A DNA stretch of 64,000 nt. It comes from Chaetoderma sp. LZ-2023a (Eukaryota > Mollusca > Caudofoveata > Chaetodermatida > Chaetodermatidae). Location: the NCBI GenBank assembly GCA_034401795.1, contig CM067371.1, positions 83,269,306-83,333,305 on the forward strand. Reading direction: 5' to 3'. The notes under the pieces are model-generated. The model saw only the letters and a list, made by a program, of their open reading frames with translations, ran no database searches and was not told where the DNA came from. The translations under genes were made by a program, and so were the position numbers. Below, piece by piece: positions 1 through 10,797 of the stretch (position 1 is its first letter; each line of letters opens with the position of its first letter).

Positions 1-385
1 TGCTGAAAAGAAATTGTGAGTGTAGGTTCAAAACTGTTCGAGATCTACTTCGGACAAGACAAATTTTAGCTCTTCAAGGGAGATAACTCTGGCAAATAAG
101 TGCAGATTTTGCCGATACAAAATCATGACACTTTGTCCATCCCTAACACATCTGAAATAAAATTGTGAGTGTAAGTACAAAACTCGTCTAAATACGCCTC
201 GGACAAAATAATTTTGATTAATTTTAGCTTTTCAGGGGAGATAACTCAGGCAAATATGGGTGGATTTTACTTAAACGAAATCATTGCAATTCGTCTATCC
301 CTAACACATCTGCTGAAAAGAAATTGTGAGTGTAGGTTCAAAACTGTTCGCGATCTGCTCCGGACAAGAAATCGGACGGACAGAT
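1..385. repeat. Tandem repeat, unit about 155 bp, 2 to 3 copies
   Basis: The stretch around AAATTGTGAGTGTA recurs near positions 12, 155 and 322. Each time it is followed by a GGACAA(A/G)A segment and GGGAGATAACTC. The first and last units both begin TGCTGAAAAGAAATTG, and the window edge cuts the array. It lies in the intron upstream of the phosphatase exon. No coding function is seen. Confidence 0.75.
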
Positions 386-495
386 GCACGGATGGATGCT
401 TACCCGGAGGTATAAAAACGAAAGAAAAGGTTTTGACTCCCCACCACTTATCATATGGCCCTTTACTTGTATCATACACTATATATGTCTTACAG

Positions 496-604
496 ATTTT
501 GCGGGACGAGACTTTGAAAGACCGACAGAACAGTACATATCCGGCAGAAGAGGGTCGCAATGATTCCAACATCAGAAAGAATCGTTACAAGGACATATTA
601 CCGT
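496..604 (+). CDS. Protein tyrosine phosphatase, internal exon (N-terminal edge of PTP domain)
   Basis: This looks like one exon of a host gene for a classical cysteine-based protein tyrosine phosphatase, which removes phosphate from phosphotyrosine. The exon follows a pyrimidine-containing acceptor (TCTTACAG) and ends at a consensus donor (GTAAGT at 605). It encodes 36 residues plus one base. The end reads RKNRYKDILP, the hallmark start of the PTP catalytic domain, where K-N-R-Y lies just before the D-x-[ST]-R-V motif. The leftover base T joins the first two bases of the exon at 41628 to make a Phe codon, giving LPFDSTRV across the junction. The motif order is that of the family; whether this is a receptor or a non-receptor PTP cannot be told. 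The longer open frame upstream of 496 lies in repeat sequence and I read it as intron. Earlier exons lie outside the window. Confidence 0.85.
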
Positions 605-639
605 GTAAGTATTAATTATCCCCACGTCTTGAAAAAGTG

Positions 640-1430
640 TCGGGGATATTAAAATCTCCATTTGTCTGTATGTTTGCCCGCCTGTCATGCTATCTTCTAA
701 ACCGTTTGATGGAAATCACCGAAATTTGGTACATGTGTGTTACCCATATGATTGTGCTTTACAAGATAACATTTGGATTTGTTTCTGTCCGCGTGTGTGG
801 GGAGGTGGTGGGTAGGGAGGGGGGGGGGGAAATGTTAAAACGTAGACTATCCTGAAAACTGCCAGTCACTCTACATGTATCTCCTCCAAAACCGTTGTGT
901 GGAATTCAACCCGATTAGGTATGTGGGTTACCCATATAATTGCAGATTGTGTGACTACATTTGGCATTTGGCTCCGCCCCTATGGGGATTCAGGGGGATG
1001 GGTCCAAAGGTCAAATTGATTGTGCGTTGCAAGACAACCTTTGGATTTATCTCAGTTGGGGGTCAGGGGTCTGGGTGGGGGGAGGGGCCAAAGGTCAAAT
1101 ATCCTAAAAACTGTCCATCACACTATCTCCTCCAAGACTGTTGTGTGGAATTCAAGCAAATTTTAATTATTGTAGTTACCCATATAATTGCAGATTGCAT
1201 GACAACATTGCTGTTTGGCTATGCACCAGGGGATGGGGAAGGGGGTCAAACAGTCAAGAAATTGATTGTGATGCAACAGCTCCAAAACCTGTGGACAAAA
1301 TTGAACTAAGTTTGGTAGATGAGCTACTCATATGATTGTGGAGTGCAAGAAGACATTTACATTTGGCTCCGCCCCCAGGGGTGGGGTGTGTGAGTCAAAG
1401 CGGTGAATGTGGGGATTTGCAATGAAGCGT
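640..1430. repeat. Degenerate tandem repeat, period about 150-250 bp
   Basis: Variants of TTACCCATATRATTG, each followed about 20 bases later by ACATTTGG, recur near 739, 925, 1179 and 1330. Segments such as TTTGGCTCCGCCCC and a G-rich AGGGGATGGGG stretch lie between them. The open frames here are by-products of the repeat. Confidence 0.6.
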
Positions 1431-1468
1431 CATCGACCAAAGCAATCTAATTTTATTTATGGTCACCA

Positions 1469-2598
1469 TAGGCTTGCGCGATTTTTCGATTTAATCGTGA
1501 AGTTCGATTTATTTTTAAAATCGCGATTTTTACTGTGTAATTGAGGAAAAATCGGAAAATCGTAAAAAAAATGTCATGTTTTTTTAAAATCTGAGGTGTG
1601 TACTTTTCCGTCACATTTTATCAATACCTGAGTACAATTATAATCGATTCATGCCTGTGCTCATTGTGTTTATATCCCGTCGTGCCATGCAAGTGTCGAA
1701 TAATTACTAATCACAACACAAAGCGCTACAATGGCGAGGTACTGTAACACCTTTTGTCATTGAGACTCCGTCGAATCGCCATAAAATGTTCTTTCTTTCG
1801 CTGCAGACCCTGAGTCTGTCGTGAAATGTCAAGTATATACTTAGTTGCAGAGTGTTAGGCAATGTGAACATAAGTCTCTAATTCTATAGTTAGCAATTTC
1901 AGGCGGTGTAATACTTTTTCCTTTTTGATTCGGTTGTCATGTCAAATTAATGAAAATAAACCAACAGCATTCCAAATTGTTTGATTTTGAACTGTGCGTT
2001 CTGTTGATTACTCTTTAAATGTAACTCGTACATTCTGAAAGCAACTATAAACTGCACTATAGGACGAGTTTATGCCGTTCCACTCGTACCTACTCAAAAC
2101 TACCGTCCTACAAATGTATGTATGTGAATTGCGCAGTATCTCCCCGGGTACTAATATTAGCGTCTTCGCGTTACTTCGGTAATGACCTAAACTCGTCCCA
2201 CAAAGGGAGGCTATAAGCAGAAGCTGATACATCATGTAATTTAAATATTTTCTCGGCGACATTTTATCTCAAATTTTGATGAAATAAATAATGTTTATTA
2301 AACTATGCGCAATATTTAGGCGGTCACAATTAATAATTTCACTCCCGCGATGATGGATATAAGGCATATATTAAGCATAGATGTAGGATGGTAAGAATTC
2401 CTCGCATGAAAATATGTTCTAATTTTGTGCTATTTTTGTGTCATTTATTTCAACTTTTTCTAGAAACAAGTCATATTACACCCACACACCCACACACTTT
2501 ATACTTTTGGGAATTTGAACCTACGATTTAATCGAAAATCGCGATTTTTTAAATAAAATCGATCGCGATGTTTCAAAGCAAAAATCAAGCAAGCCTAT
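1469..2598. mobile_element. hAT-like non-autonomous DNA transposon (1.13 kb)
   Basis: The ends are TAGGCTTG and CAAGCCTA, perfect inverted repeats of 8 bp that continue imperfectly into subterminal AATCG/CGATTT-rich arms. The flanking 8-mers are GGTCACCA on the left and TGTCACCA on the right, a 7/8 match, which is the 8-bp duplication expected of hAT elements. No transposase is visible inside, so it would need one in trans. The AT-rich palindromic arms resemble those of the element at 5494. Confidence 0.7.
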
Positions 2599-2639
2599 GT
2601 CACCATGCTTGCGATATGTATAATTACTTAGTTTAGATT

Positions 2640-3600
2640 ATGTAGTATTTGGGGTGTTTCAAAATAACATGAAATTTGTGTCAACCATAATGTGAAAATT
2701 TCAAACATTCTGAAATAATGATATTTTTGTGAATTATAAATCACCAGATGTCATATTTACTGGATCTAAAACAGATTTGAAATGAACCTTCAAGTTAAGA
2801 ATCCATGAGCCATGGAAAATAGTCGTCGGATGAGCGTTATGTGTGGGACAAAGGACAAATCAATCATTCAGAAAGATTGTAAATGAGAAAATGCAGGAAC
2901 TTAAGTGAACAGTTTTATAAGAAATACAACTATTTGAAAGAAAAACTTCAAAATACTCAGAAAAATCTTTATTATTTTCATCAGCACTGTCTGTTAGAGA
3001 TTCAACTTAGACAAGTGAAGAATGAAGGAATGATCAACTACTATAAAGTTAACAAATATCAAAAAATATCATTGAATTATACATAGACAGTCTCCAGACA
3101 AACAGGGAAATACATAATATGAATACTGTTAGTAGTGGAGTAATTGTTTTCACTTGGTAGATAAAAGAATAGACATGGTATGTGGCGTTATGCATGGGAC
3201 AACCCCATTATGCATGGGACAACTTATAGAAATACATATATAATACAATTTTAGCTCATTTTAGTGGACCTTTTCATGTTGGTAATCATATCTTAGTTCA
3301 TGCTTGAGATCATAGGTAAGAGATGGTGTGGTTTATCTGTAAATTTCGACTTAATATTCTGGTATATACTAAATGTAACTGAGGCTTGCCAAACAGTACA
3401 TTAATATCATTCCTGCCTTTAACCATAAGGAATGAATCAATTACATACTAGGTAACCACTCGAAGAATTGTAGTTTGTTTCGCAAAGCAAAACAAATATG
3501 TATCATACACGTGTAGGTGTATATTTTTCACGCAATATGCATAACTTATTTAAATATGGGATTGTCCCATACATAACACAATGCTTTCTCCTTTTTCCAT
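2640..3600. repeat. Repeat region with recurrent GTTATGYATGGGACA motif (copy 1)
   Basis: The 15-mer or close variants occur near 2839, 3184 and 3208 on the + strand and near 3563 on the - strand, in otherwise AT-rich DNA. A second region with the same motif lies at 12640-13950. Both regions also share text such as GGAATGATCAAC / GGAATGATTAAAC. Read on the - strand the motif encodes C-P-x-H-N each time, but no long frame is open. Confidence 0.55.
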
Positions 3601-3609
3601 AACCTGATA

Positions 3610-4960
3610 TTGGTGAGGTAATGATACATGTAAGTGCACATCAAGATCTGAACATTTGATTTTCAATTAGTCAACATTTGAATTAGCAAACAATCTGTCA
3701 TGTCATGTTCAAATTTTATAATACGGATTATTCATCACTGACTGTCAATGAATGATGTTGTAATGGATGACTGGTTTTGAACTACCGGTACACCAGTCAA
3801 TTCAACTGGACCATATAGAATATTGCCATTGGACGACTTCCTCATTATCATCAAGGCCACAGGAAGTATATTTCTCAATCATAGGTTTGCTTTGAATTTC
3901 TGGTCTTTTGACTGTGGTACACGCTACATGTACATGCAAAGTAATTTTGTAGTGCAGTTACGGTGTAGTTTAAGGCTATAATTGACGTGATGAATGCACA
4001 CACATACCCAGTGATGTGACTCCTTAGCTTTTATGACATCTCTCAGCTTGGGTCAGTGGAATTGAGTGTTCAAAGTAAAGTGGATAATTTGAGTTACCCT
4101 GCTTGAAGAGTGCAAAAACCCTTTTCAGAGTCATCTCACATCTGTAGAAAAGCTTTAGGAATTCTGGTACCATCCTTTTCCTTCACATATTTGCCTAAAT
4201 ACAAGAGACTGGTTTTTGTCTGAAGAAACTCTGGATCTTATGGCACCACTCTCTAGCTGCCCTAGCATCCCTTCTTATGCATTATACTCCTGGCTTATCT
4301 CCTTAAATTCGCAGACATTTGTTCTCTAAGTTATGCTTAACTTTCAGCTTCATCTTTTTTATTCTTTATGCTGCCTTAAGGGAGATACATGTAGATACTA
4401 ATGCTTCCAGGATTGGAGCCTTTGCATACAGTCTGTAATCTATCATGTCTGTAGAGCATCCTTAACAGCATAAGCAGTCAGAGCTATAGCAGAATCTTCC
4501 TTAAGAAGAGAACTTTGCAATGCATGCTTGTGTTTTACTGCAAATTCATTTATTAACACAGTAAAAAAGGCTGCATCCTTGCCATTTGCCAGATGGAACT
4601 TTTCTTTGCCTGTTCCTTTTGACTTTGTACAGTGCATGCCTTGTATTAAAAAACAGGGTATTCTCATGTGCCATGTTGTGAAGCAGGTAGCTTCTCTTGA
4701 GTATTTGTCTTAAATAGTAAATTTAGTCTTAAACGAACAGCTAGTCGATTTCAATCTTGCTTCAACTTGTGCTCTCACCCTTTAGCTTCCATTTCAGTTG
4801 TCTTCAGTTTATGTGTTAAATACACAATTCTGTAGTGCTTTTTCCTCCTAAGATCATCTTCCTGTAGGCGGCTTTTCTATTTCTTTCACACACCCATTTG
4901 CCTCTTCTTTTTGAGAGATTGCAGGGACTGAAATAAGGCATTTTTACATGTACAACTCGG
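3610..4960. other. No recognisable gene; possible decayed reading frame on - strand
   Basis: I recognise no element here. The - strand from 4667 to 4443 reads 74 codons with ordinary amino-acid composition and lies beside the + strand frame that starts at 4968. It could be a relic of a transposon gene, but no family motif is visible. Confidence 0.3.
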
Positions 4961-4967
4961 GGCAAAA

Positions 4968-5493
4968 ATGGCTGGTGAATGTGCATCTGAAAAGCATTCC
5001 TTTTTTAATATATACGTAAAGTTTGTGAACTTACAGCTATCAACTGAAGGTGAGTCTGAGCATAGTAGAACTCAGTTTGCACTTGCAATACTTAGTTCAA
5101 TCAGCATGATTCGCCAACAACAACAGTTACTAACAAAGAATGAAATTAACATGCCAGAACAGACACAAAAGGAATTAGCTATGCACATAAATCAACAACT
5201 GTTTTTATTTCATTTTAGTTCTGGCCGTCACTGTAAGTTTGCTTTTTTAACATCCTTTGACAGCTTTGAAATAAAACAGGGCTTGAAGATATCATTAAAA
5301 GGGCAAGGCAATGTTGCCCTAACAGCTTTCAGAACTATGGCTCATGAGGAAGGGCATCAAGGCAACATTTGGACATTCACATGCAATCAGGATCAAGAAC
5401 CCCTTATTCTCCTAGAGTATAAACATTGCAGTCAGAGTATGTTCAGTGTTGCTATCTACATTTGGATGACTGTGTCACTGTGTACATTTACTT
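4968..5493 (+). CDS. Unrecognised open frame, interrupted by a hAT insertion
   Basis: The frame is open from an ATG at 4968 to the hAT element that starts at 5494. It encodes about 175 residues of balanced composition, including a Q-rich patch (IRQQQQLL) and a HEEGHQGN motif. I do not recognise the protein. Removing the hAT element and one copy of its target site joins the frame to DNA after 7412, where it continues for about 18 codons before a stop and repeats a DGHQGN motif. A related segment (GGGCACCAAGGCAA) also occurs at 12535, beyond the DIRS element. This suggests an older repeated unit into which both elements landed. It may be a relic of a repetitive element rather than a host gene. 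Confidence 0.3.
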
Positions 5494-5783
5494 CAGGGTT
5501 GATAAAAATCATGATTTTTTTATAAAAATCAAAAAAATCGGATTTTTTTTATTTTAATCGATTTTTTTGATTTAAATCAGATTTTTATAACCATGTTTTT
5601 TATATTACTAATAATGATAAGATATGCAATTTTAAGTCAATTTAATTAATTTATTTCAAATCAGATCAATATAGTTATACATGTATATGATGATTCATTT
5701 GTTAAGTAACTTGTAAACAAAAACAAGCTTGCCAGCTTTCTCAGTACCAAGACGGTTTCTCACTTTTGAATGCACAAAACCAA

Positions 5784-6205
5784 AATAATGTTGACATTAG
5801 TGTGCTAAGGGTTAACTGGCTGACTGCTCTGAGCTACTTGAGAATAGTTTCAAGCTGCATTACTCAAAACCTGCTAAATAGTGTGAAAACAATATAACTC
5901 AAAGTTGTTGGTGATTTATTCACCAAGAAGTTTCAGTCAAATTGTTTTCAAAATATTCAAGTAAATTTTTTTAGTTATTAATTTAGCAATATTACTGTTT
6001 CAGCCAGGAAAGGTAGACACATGTGGGATAATGTTGACATTAGTGTGCTAAGGGTTAACTGGCTGACTGCTCTGAGCTACTTGAGAATAGTTTCAAGCTG
6101 CATTACTCAAAACCTGCTAAATAGTGTGAAAACAATTTGACTGAAAGTTGTTGGTGATTTACTCACCAAGAAGTTTCAGTCAAATTGTTTTCAAAATATT
6201 TAGTA
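5784..6205 (+). repeat. Direct duplication of about 175 bp inside the hAT element
   Basis: The segment starting AATGTTGACATTAGTG occurs at about 5785 and again at about 6030, nearly identical through TGCTAAATAGTGTGAAAACAA and the following hairpin. Each unit ends in a GTTGTTGGTGATTT...CACCAAGAAG palindrome of the same family found at many places in the window. Confidence 0.8.
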
Positions 6206-6677
6206 GTTTTTAGATGAGTCTCACTATAGTTTTCTGACATAAATCTTTTTAGGAATTTGGGATTAAAATTACAGTACTATGCAGTGATAAGGTTAATGTG
6301 TCCAAATTAAGCCAATTAACTACCTGACTGCTTAACTGTTATGTAACACCACAGGTGTTATCACCTCACACAATCAATAAAGGGGTCTGCTCTTGAACAA
6401 CACTGCTGTCCTATAAAGATCTCACAGTAATAGACTAACTAAGGTGGTAACCCTTTGATTGCCTTGTTTATTTAATTTATTTTTAAATAAGGCAGTGTAT
6501 TTGTTTGCAAAATTATTTAACTGTAGAAAACATATAGACTGTAACTGAAGGATTAGCTATTAATCAGTTTTAATTACTTGGTCAAGAGTTAGGCTGAGTT
6601 AGTGTGTGGTCTGTCGGTCAGATTATCAGTCTGTTTGTCAGTTAAATTTTTATTCACAAAATATTATATTCTCTTAC

Positions 6678-6948
6678 CTGCACTGATTTTGGTTCTCTTG
6701 GTAGGCGTACACAACGGTGATGACTCCCCTGCCTCTGGGGCAGGGCGCTTCCTAGGCGTAGAGACTGTTATTGCTGGTGTATCTTGTGTATCAGTCTTAC
6801 ATTCACTATGATGCTGCTTCATACGTGCTACTATGCCTTGCATAGATTTGCCACATTCTTTACACTTAGCCTTACAACCAGATTTACCAATCTCAACATC
6901 CTTATCAAAGTACAACTTATTTTGAACAAATGATGAGTTAAGAAACAT
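6678..6948 (-). pseudogene. BED-type zinc finger exon of a hAT transposase
   Basis: Read from 6948 down, about 90 residues are encoded. Around residues 25-50 lies CKECGKSMQGIVARMKQHH followed by SEC: Cys29 and Cys32 pair with His46 or His47 and Cys50, the BED finger pattern used by hAT transposases to bind their ends. The segment after it is Lys/Arg/Pro-rich (TPRKRPAPEAG) and looks like a nuclear targeting linker. The coding stretch ends at ATCAGTGCAG followed by GTAAGA, a good splice donor, so this is probably exon 1 of a spliced transposase gene. The RNase H-like catalytic part is missing. Confidence 0.7.
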
Positions 6949-7478
6949 TCTATTTGCTTATATGTACTGTGGGATTCAATGTGTTTTCTTAACCTGGCTG
7001 CATGTAAACCAGATCTCTCTTACACGAGTGCTGTCTATGTTTTTTTATCCATCAATGTCCATCAGTTTACATACATTGTTTATCAAAGTCAGAGAAAGGA
7101 GTTAGCCTGAATGTTTTGATAATCTAGCAAAGTCTGGGCAGTAAATGGGGATAATGGGGTTATAGTATCAGGGACAGAAGCAACACCTATAAAACAACTG
7201 TGAGGCAAGGTCAAAACAACAGTTTTTAAAGGTTATTGGGTGTATACAGATGAAATAAAGCAAGTAATACAATATGATGATTTTATTAAAAAAACACTGA
7301 CTTTTAAAAAAATCGCATCATGATTTTTTTGATTTTTTTGGACTGATTTTAATCATGATTTAAATCACTGATTTTAATCATTTGATTTAAATCAAACAAC
7401 CCTGATTTACTTTGGATCCTTTATTTAGCAGTCTGAATGACGGGCACCAAGGCAATAGTGAATGACTTCTCCTTCGAT

Positions 7479-7644
7479 CAATACTCACCATTCTGTTACT
7501 TCTGATATACAGCTGGCCTTGACAGCGGCTCTAGGATTATAGACTTAGAAAGCTTTACCGACTCCTGGGAACCGGGTACTCGGCTCCCAACCGCCGAGTA
7601 CCCGTTTACCATAGAGCTCATTCTTGTTTGCATAGCAACAAGAG
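7479..7644 (+). repeat. Left inverted terminal repeat of the DIRS1-type element
   Basis: About 165 bp, from CAATACTCACCATTCTG to GCATAGCAACAAGAG, matching the reverse complement of 12285-12454 almost perfectly apart from a short indel near the inner end. It contains a strong hairpin, GGGTACTCGG paired with CCGAGTACCC, around 7576-7610. Confidence 0.9.
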
Positions 7645-8553
7645 CAATACATGCTTTCTGCATTGAGGATTTTAGTGTTTTTTTGTGAAAGAAAATCTAA
7701 GTCTTTAATCTGTAGTGATAGTTTGTGTGTTCGTGAAAGGATTAACTAAAGGATACTATGGAGAATACCGCCGAAGATAACTAGGTTGTATCATTCTTTA
7801 TTATCCATAGTTAAAAGACTTAGGTCTCTAAATTTCGCTGTGTCGCATGTTCCAATTTCTGACCCCATAGAATCTGGGACGTGTGCTAACAACGATATAT
7901 GCCAGATGATCGCCTTCTTTAACCCCCTACAGGCGATCGGCAGATATGAAAATAGGTGTTATGCTACGGTATTTCTAACACGAATATTGGCTGACGTCGT
8001 TCTCCGTAGGATCCGAGCAGGTGACGTCACACCCGGTCGCTCGGATGTTTATGTGAAGAAAAATTTTTCATTAATTCGCGCATCTTGTTCTGGGTGCTGC
8101 ATACTAAAAATGGTACCGGAAACTTTAGAATGATCAAGTTTACGTGCGATCACGATCGGTTTGCAATGATCGGTGGTTTCAAAATTCTTGAGTAGATGCG
8201 TGGTCTGCGGTTTTACCGTGTGATACAGCAGTTTGTTATACATTTTGTTGTTTTCTTCACATATCGTGCTGCTTTCGTTATGAGTATAATTTATATTGAT
8301 TAGTAAATATACCCCGAATGCGATGCGATGATTCCTGGAGCCGTTACACATCCTGGAGGATCTATTATGGGTGTGTTTAATGCCCGCCTCGTGCTTGTCG
8401 TCATAATCAATGCGATCGTTGTTGTAACGTGGCATGGTGGGGTGCGGGAGGGTTACAGTTAATTTATGAGTCAAATTATTTGAAAATTAATTGTCTGCCT
8501 TCCATCCGGGTCTCGTTCCGCTTGTTTATTGTAGGTTTGTGCTTATGTTATAG
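7645..8553 (+). other. 5' region of the DIRS1-type element, gag equivalent not identified
   Basis: DIRS elements normally encode a Gag-like protein upstream of RT. A 115-codon frame (7786-8133) is open here but shows no motif I recognise. The RT frame opens right after a TAG at 8551, and the text TTATGTTATAG just before it resembles a splice acceptor. A spliced leader exon is therefore possible. Confidence 0.35.
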
Positions 8554-10797
8554 GCCAAGCCAGCCCCGCCATCATGTGACGAATGCCATAAGTTTGTCCG
8601 TGTCGTGTTCAAGGACCATGTCTGTTTTAGGTGTTCCCTGTGTAATATTGATCATAGGTGTAATGTTTGTGCAGTGTGGTCCGTTGAGATGATGGTTAAG
8701 TTCCTTGCCCAGAAGGACTTGGCTGGGTCTGACGCGGGGTCAGGTGGTCCGAGAGTAAATCGTGGAGCGCCCGGTTCGGCCGGTGGGGGTGCTCCACATC
8801 CCCAGCTGGAGGTGGCGGAGATGGCACCGCTTGCGTGGTTTGGTCCAGCTATGCAGGGTTTTCTGCCGGAGTGGTGGGACTTTCCACCACAAAATCTGTC
8901 TTTGGCACCTGTCTGGACACCCGTACCAAGGGAGCCAGACAAGTTAGAAGCCGTTCAAAAGGAAGTGTCGGGTTTGCTTCTGAAGGGAGCAATAAAACCA
9001 GCAAACCGAAACACTCCAGGCTTCTATTCAAACATGTTCCTTGTCCCCAAGAGCACAGGGGGATGGAGACCCATACTCAATCTCAGGCCATTAAATTGGT
9101 TTATCCATACGCCTCGGTTCCAGATGGAAACGCCGAGGTCGGTAATGGCGGGATTGAGGAAAGGAATGTGGTGTGTATCGATCGATCTGAAAGATGCATA
9201 TTTCCACATTCCTATGAATCGGAGTTGGCACAGGTTTCTGAGATTTGCCTTTCAGAATCAAGTATGGGAGTTTACAGTTCTCCCGTTCGGCCTGTCGACA
9301 GCTCCGAGGGTTTTCACAAGAGTGGTCCTTGCGGTGACAGCGTTTCTCAGAAAAGAGAACGTGGCGCTACACACCTACATAGATGACTGGCTGATCAAGG
9401 CAGACTCGGCAGCCAGGTTGAACGTGGATACTGCTCTGACTCTGAGGTTACTTTCAGATCTAGGCTGGATAGTCAACGAGGAGAAATCCGAGTTGACGCC
9501 CACTCAACATTTCGTTTATTTGGGGATGCGATTCGATCTTGAGGGCAGGGTGTACCCGTCAGAGCCCAGAGTGGTGTCTCTGTTAGCCGTCCTCAAGAGT
9601 TTTCGAGTGGGAAACCACATTCAGGCGAGGCGGTTCCTTCAGATGCTGGGCATGATGGTCTCCATGGAGCAGGTTATCCCGTACGCTGCTCTAATGCGAA
9701 GGCCTATCCAGTTGTATCTGATGTCTCTGTGGAAACAGAGAACAGAACCCCTGTCAAAATTGGTACCAGTTTTGGAGCCGATAATGTCGCATCTTGTATG
9801 GTGGAAGGAGCGTCAGAATCTCCTAGTAGGGGTTTCGCTGCACCTACCCCACCCCCAGGATGCATCGCTGGAGGGGTGGGGGGCCTGCCTGGGAGAACAC
9901 CAGGTCTCGGGCACATGGACTCTCCCGGAGAGTCAGCTGCATATCAATCTGTTGGAAATGATGGCAGTGGAACTGGCGTTGGAAGATTTCCTTCCGATGA
10001 TCAGGGGCAAGGTGATATTGATACAGTCGGACAATTCGACAGTAGTATCATATATAAATCGGCAAGGCGGGACCAGGTCGCCCACTCTGTGTATCAGAGT
10101 GTGGCACTTGATTCAATGGTGCAGGAATTACTCGGTTGTTTTGAAAGCAGCTCATATTCCTGGCCGATTGAACATTCTGGCGGATGCTTTGTCTCGCAGA
10201 CAGAGAATTCTGCCAACAGAATGGTCCCTCAACCCTCCGGTTCTGCGATGGATCTTCGAGCAATGGGGCAAACCCAACGTGGACTTGTTCGCCACAAAGG
10301 AAAATGCTCAAATCATGACATATGTCTCGCTGATTCCAGATCCAAATGCCGTCGATACAGACGCTCTGGCGATAAGCTGGAGAGGGATGCACGCTTACGC
10401 GTACCCACCCACCATTCTTCTACCGAAGGTATTGGTGAAGGTCAGGGAGGAACCGTGTCTGGTCCTCTTAATAGCGCCGTATTGGCCTAGCAGGGCGTGG
10501 TTCACGGATCTTCTAGATCTGCTGGTGGAAAATCCTGTGCAGTTACCCGAGATTCCGAACATAATCTCCCAGGCCAAGGGACGCTTCCTACACGAGCGTC
10601 CCGAAATGTTCAAATTGACTGCGTGGATGTTATCAAACAACGTTCCACGTCGTAAGGCTTTTCTCGACAGGCTGCTGATTTCATCGCAGCTGCGAGGAGG
10701 TCAACCTTCAAGTCATATAACAACAAGGTTAACAGATTTGCAGACAGGTGTGAAGAAAAGGGTATTGATACCTTTCAATCCACTATTCAGCAAATAG
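8554..10797 (+). CDS. DIRS reverse transcriptase / RNase H polyprotein
   Basis: This protein copies element RNA into DNA. The frame is open from 8554. The first in-frame ATG is at 8689, so true translation may start there or from a spliced upstream exon. The N-terminal part before that ATG is rich in paired cysteines (CDECHK, CFRCSLC, RCNVC) and looks like a metal-binding segment. Counting residues from 8605, the RT core spans about 90-300, with LVPKSTGGWRPILNLRPLN, DLKDAYFHIP and the catalytic YIDD near 258. RNase H follows, with DASLEGWGA near 418, SDNSTVVSYINRQGG near 474 and ADALSR near 525. The last part, with VDLFATKENA and APYWPSRAWF, matches the region that in DIRS elements is described as a DNA adenine methyltransferase-like domain. 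No disabling mutation is seen. Its 3' end overlaps the recombinase frame. Confidence 0.92.
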   Translation, partial: AKPAPPSCDECHKFVRVVFKDHVCFRCSLCNIDHRCNVCAVWSVEMMVKFLAQKDLAGSDAGSGGPRVNRGAPGSAGGGAPHPQLEVAEMAPLAWFGPAMQGFLPEWWDFPPQNLSLAPVWTPVPREPDKLEAVQKEVSGLLLKGAIKPANRNTPGFYSNMFLVPKSTGGWRPILNLRPLNWFIHTPRFQMETPRSVMAGLRKGMWCVSIDLKDAYFHIPMNRSWHRFLRFAFQNQVWEFTVLPFGLSTAPRVFTRVVLAVTAFLRKENVALHTYIDDWLIKADSAARLNVDTALTLRLLSDLGWIVNEEKSELTPTQHFVYLGMRFDLEGRVYPSEPRVVSLLAVLKSFRVGNHIQARRFLQMLGMMVSMEQVIPYAALMRRPIQLYLMSLWKQRTEPLSKLVPVLEPIMSHLVWWKERQNLLVGVSLHLPHPQDASLEGWGACLGEHQVSGTWTLPESQLHINLLEMMAVELALEDFLPMIRGKVILIQSDNSTVVSYINRQGGTRSPTLCIRVWHLIQWCRNYSVVLKAAHIPGRLNILADALSRRQRILPTEWSLNPPVLRWIFEQWGKPNVDLFATKENAQIMTYVSLIPDPNAVDTDALAISWRGMHAYAYPPTILLPKVLVKVREEPCLVLLIAPYWPSRAWFTDLLDLLVENPVQLPEIPNIISQAKGRFLHERPEMFKLTAWMLSNNVPRRKAFLDRLLISSQLRGGQPSSHITTRLTDLQTGVKKRVLIPFNPLFSK

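Larger units (their letters stand above)
5494..7404 (-). mobile_element. hAT DNA transposon relic with perfect 8-bp target duplication
   Basis: The element begins CAGGGTTG and ends CAACCCTG, fitting the hAT terminal consensus. It is flanked on both sides by the identical 8-mer ATTTACTT (5486-5493 and 7405-7412). Subterminal arms are rich in AATCATGATTTAAATC-type sequence. It keeps one BED zinc-finger exon on the - strand (6678-6948) but no catalytic transposase domain, so it is an internally deleted copy. The intact target duplication suggests a fairly recent insertion or good preservation. Confidence 0.88.

Noticed and set aside
1-385. CRISPR-like direct repeats
   Set aside because: The units are about 155 bp and similar throughout, so this is an ordinary tandem repeat.
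9729-10490. 253-codon frame within the DIRS RT region
   Set aside because: Out-of-frame shadow of the intact RT/RNase H frame.
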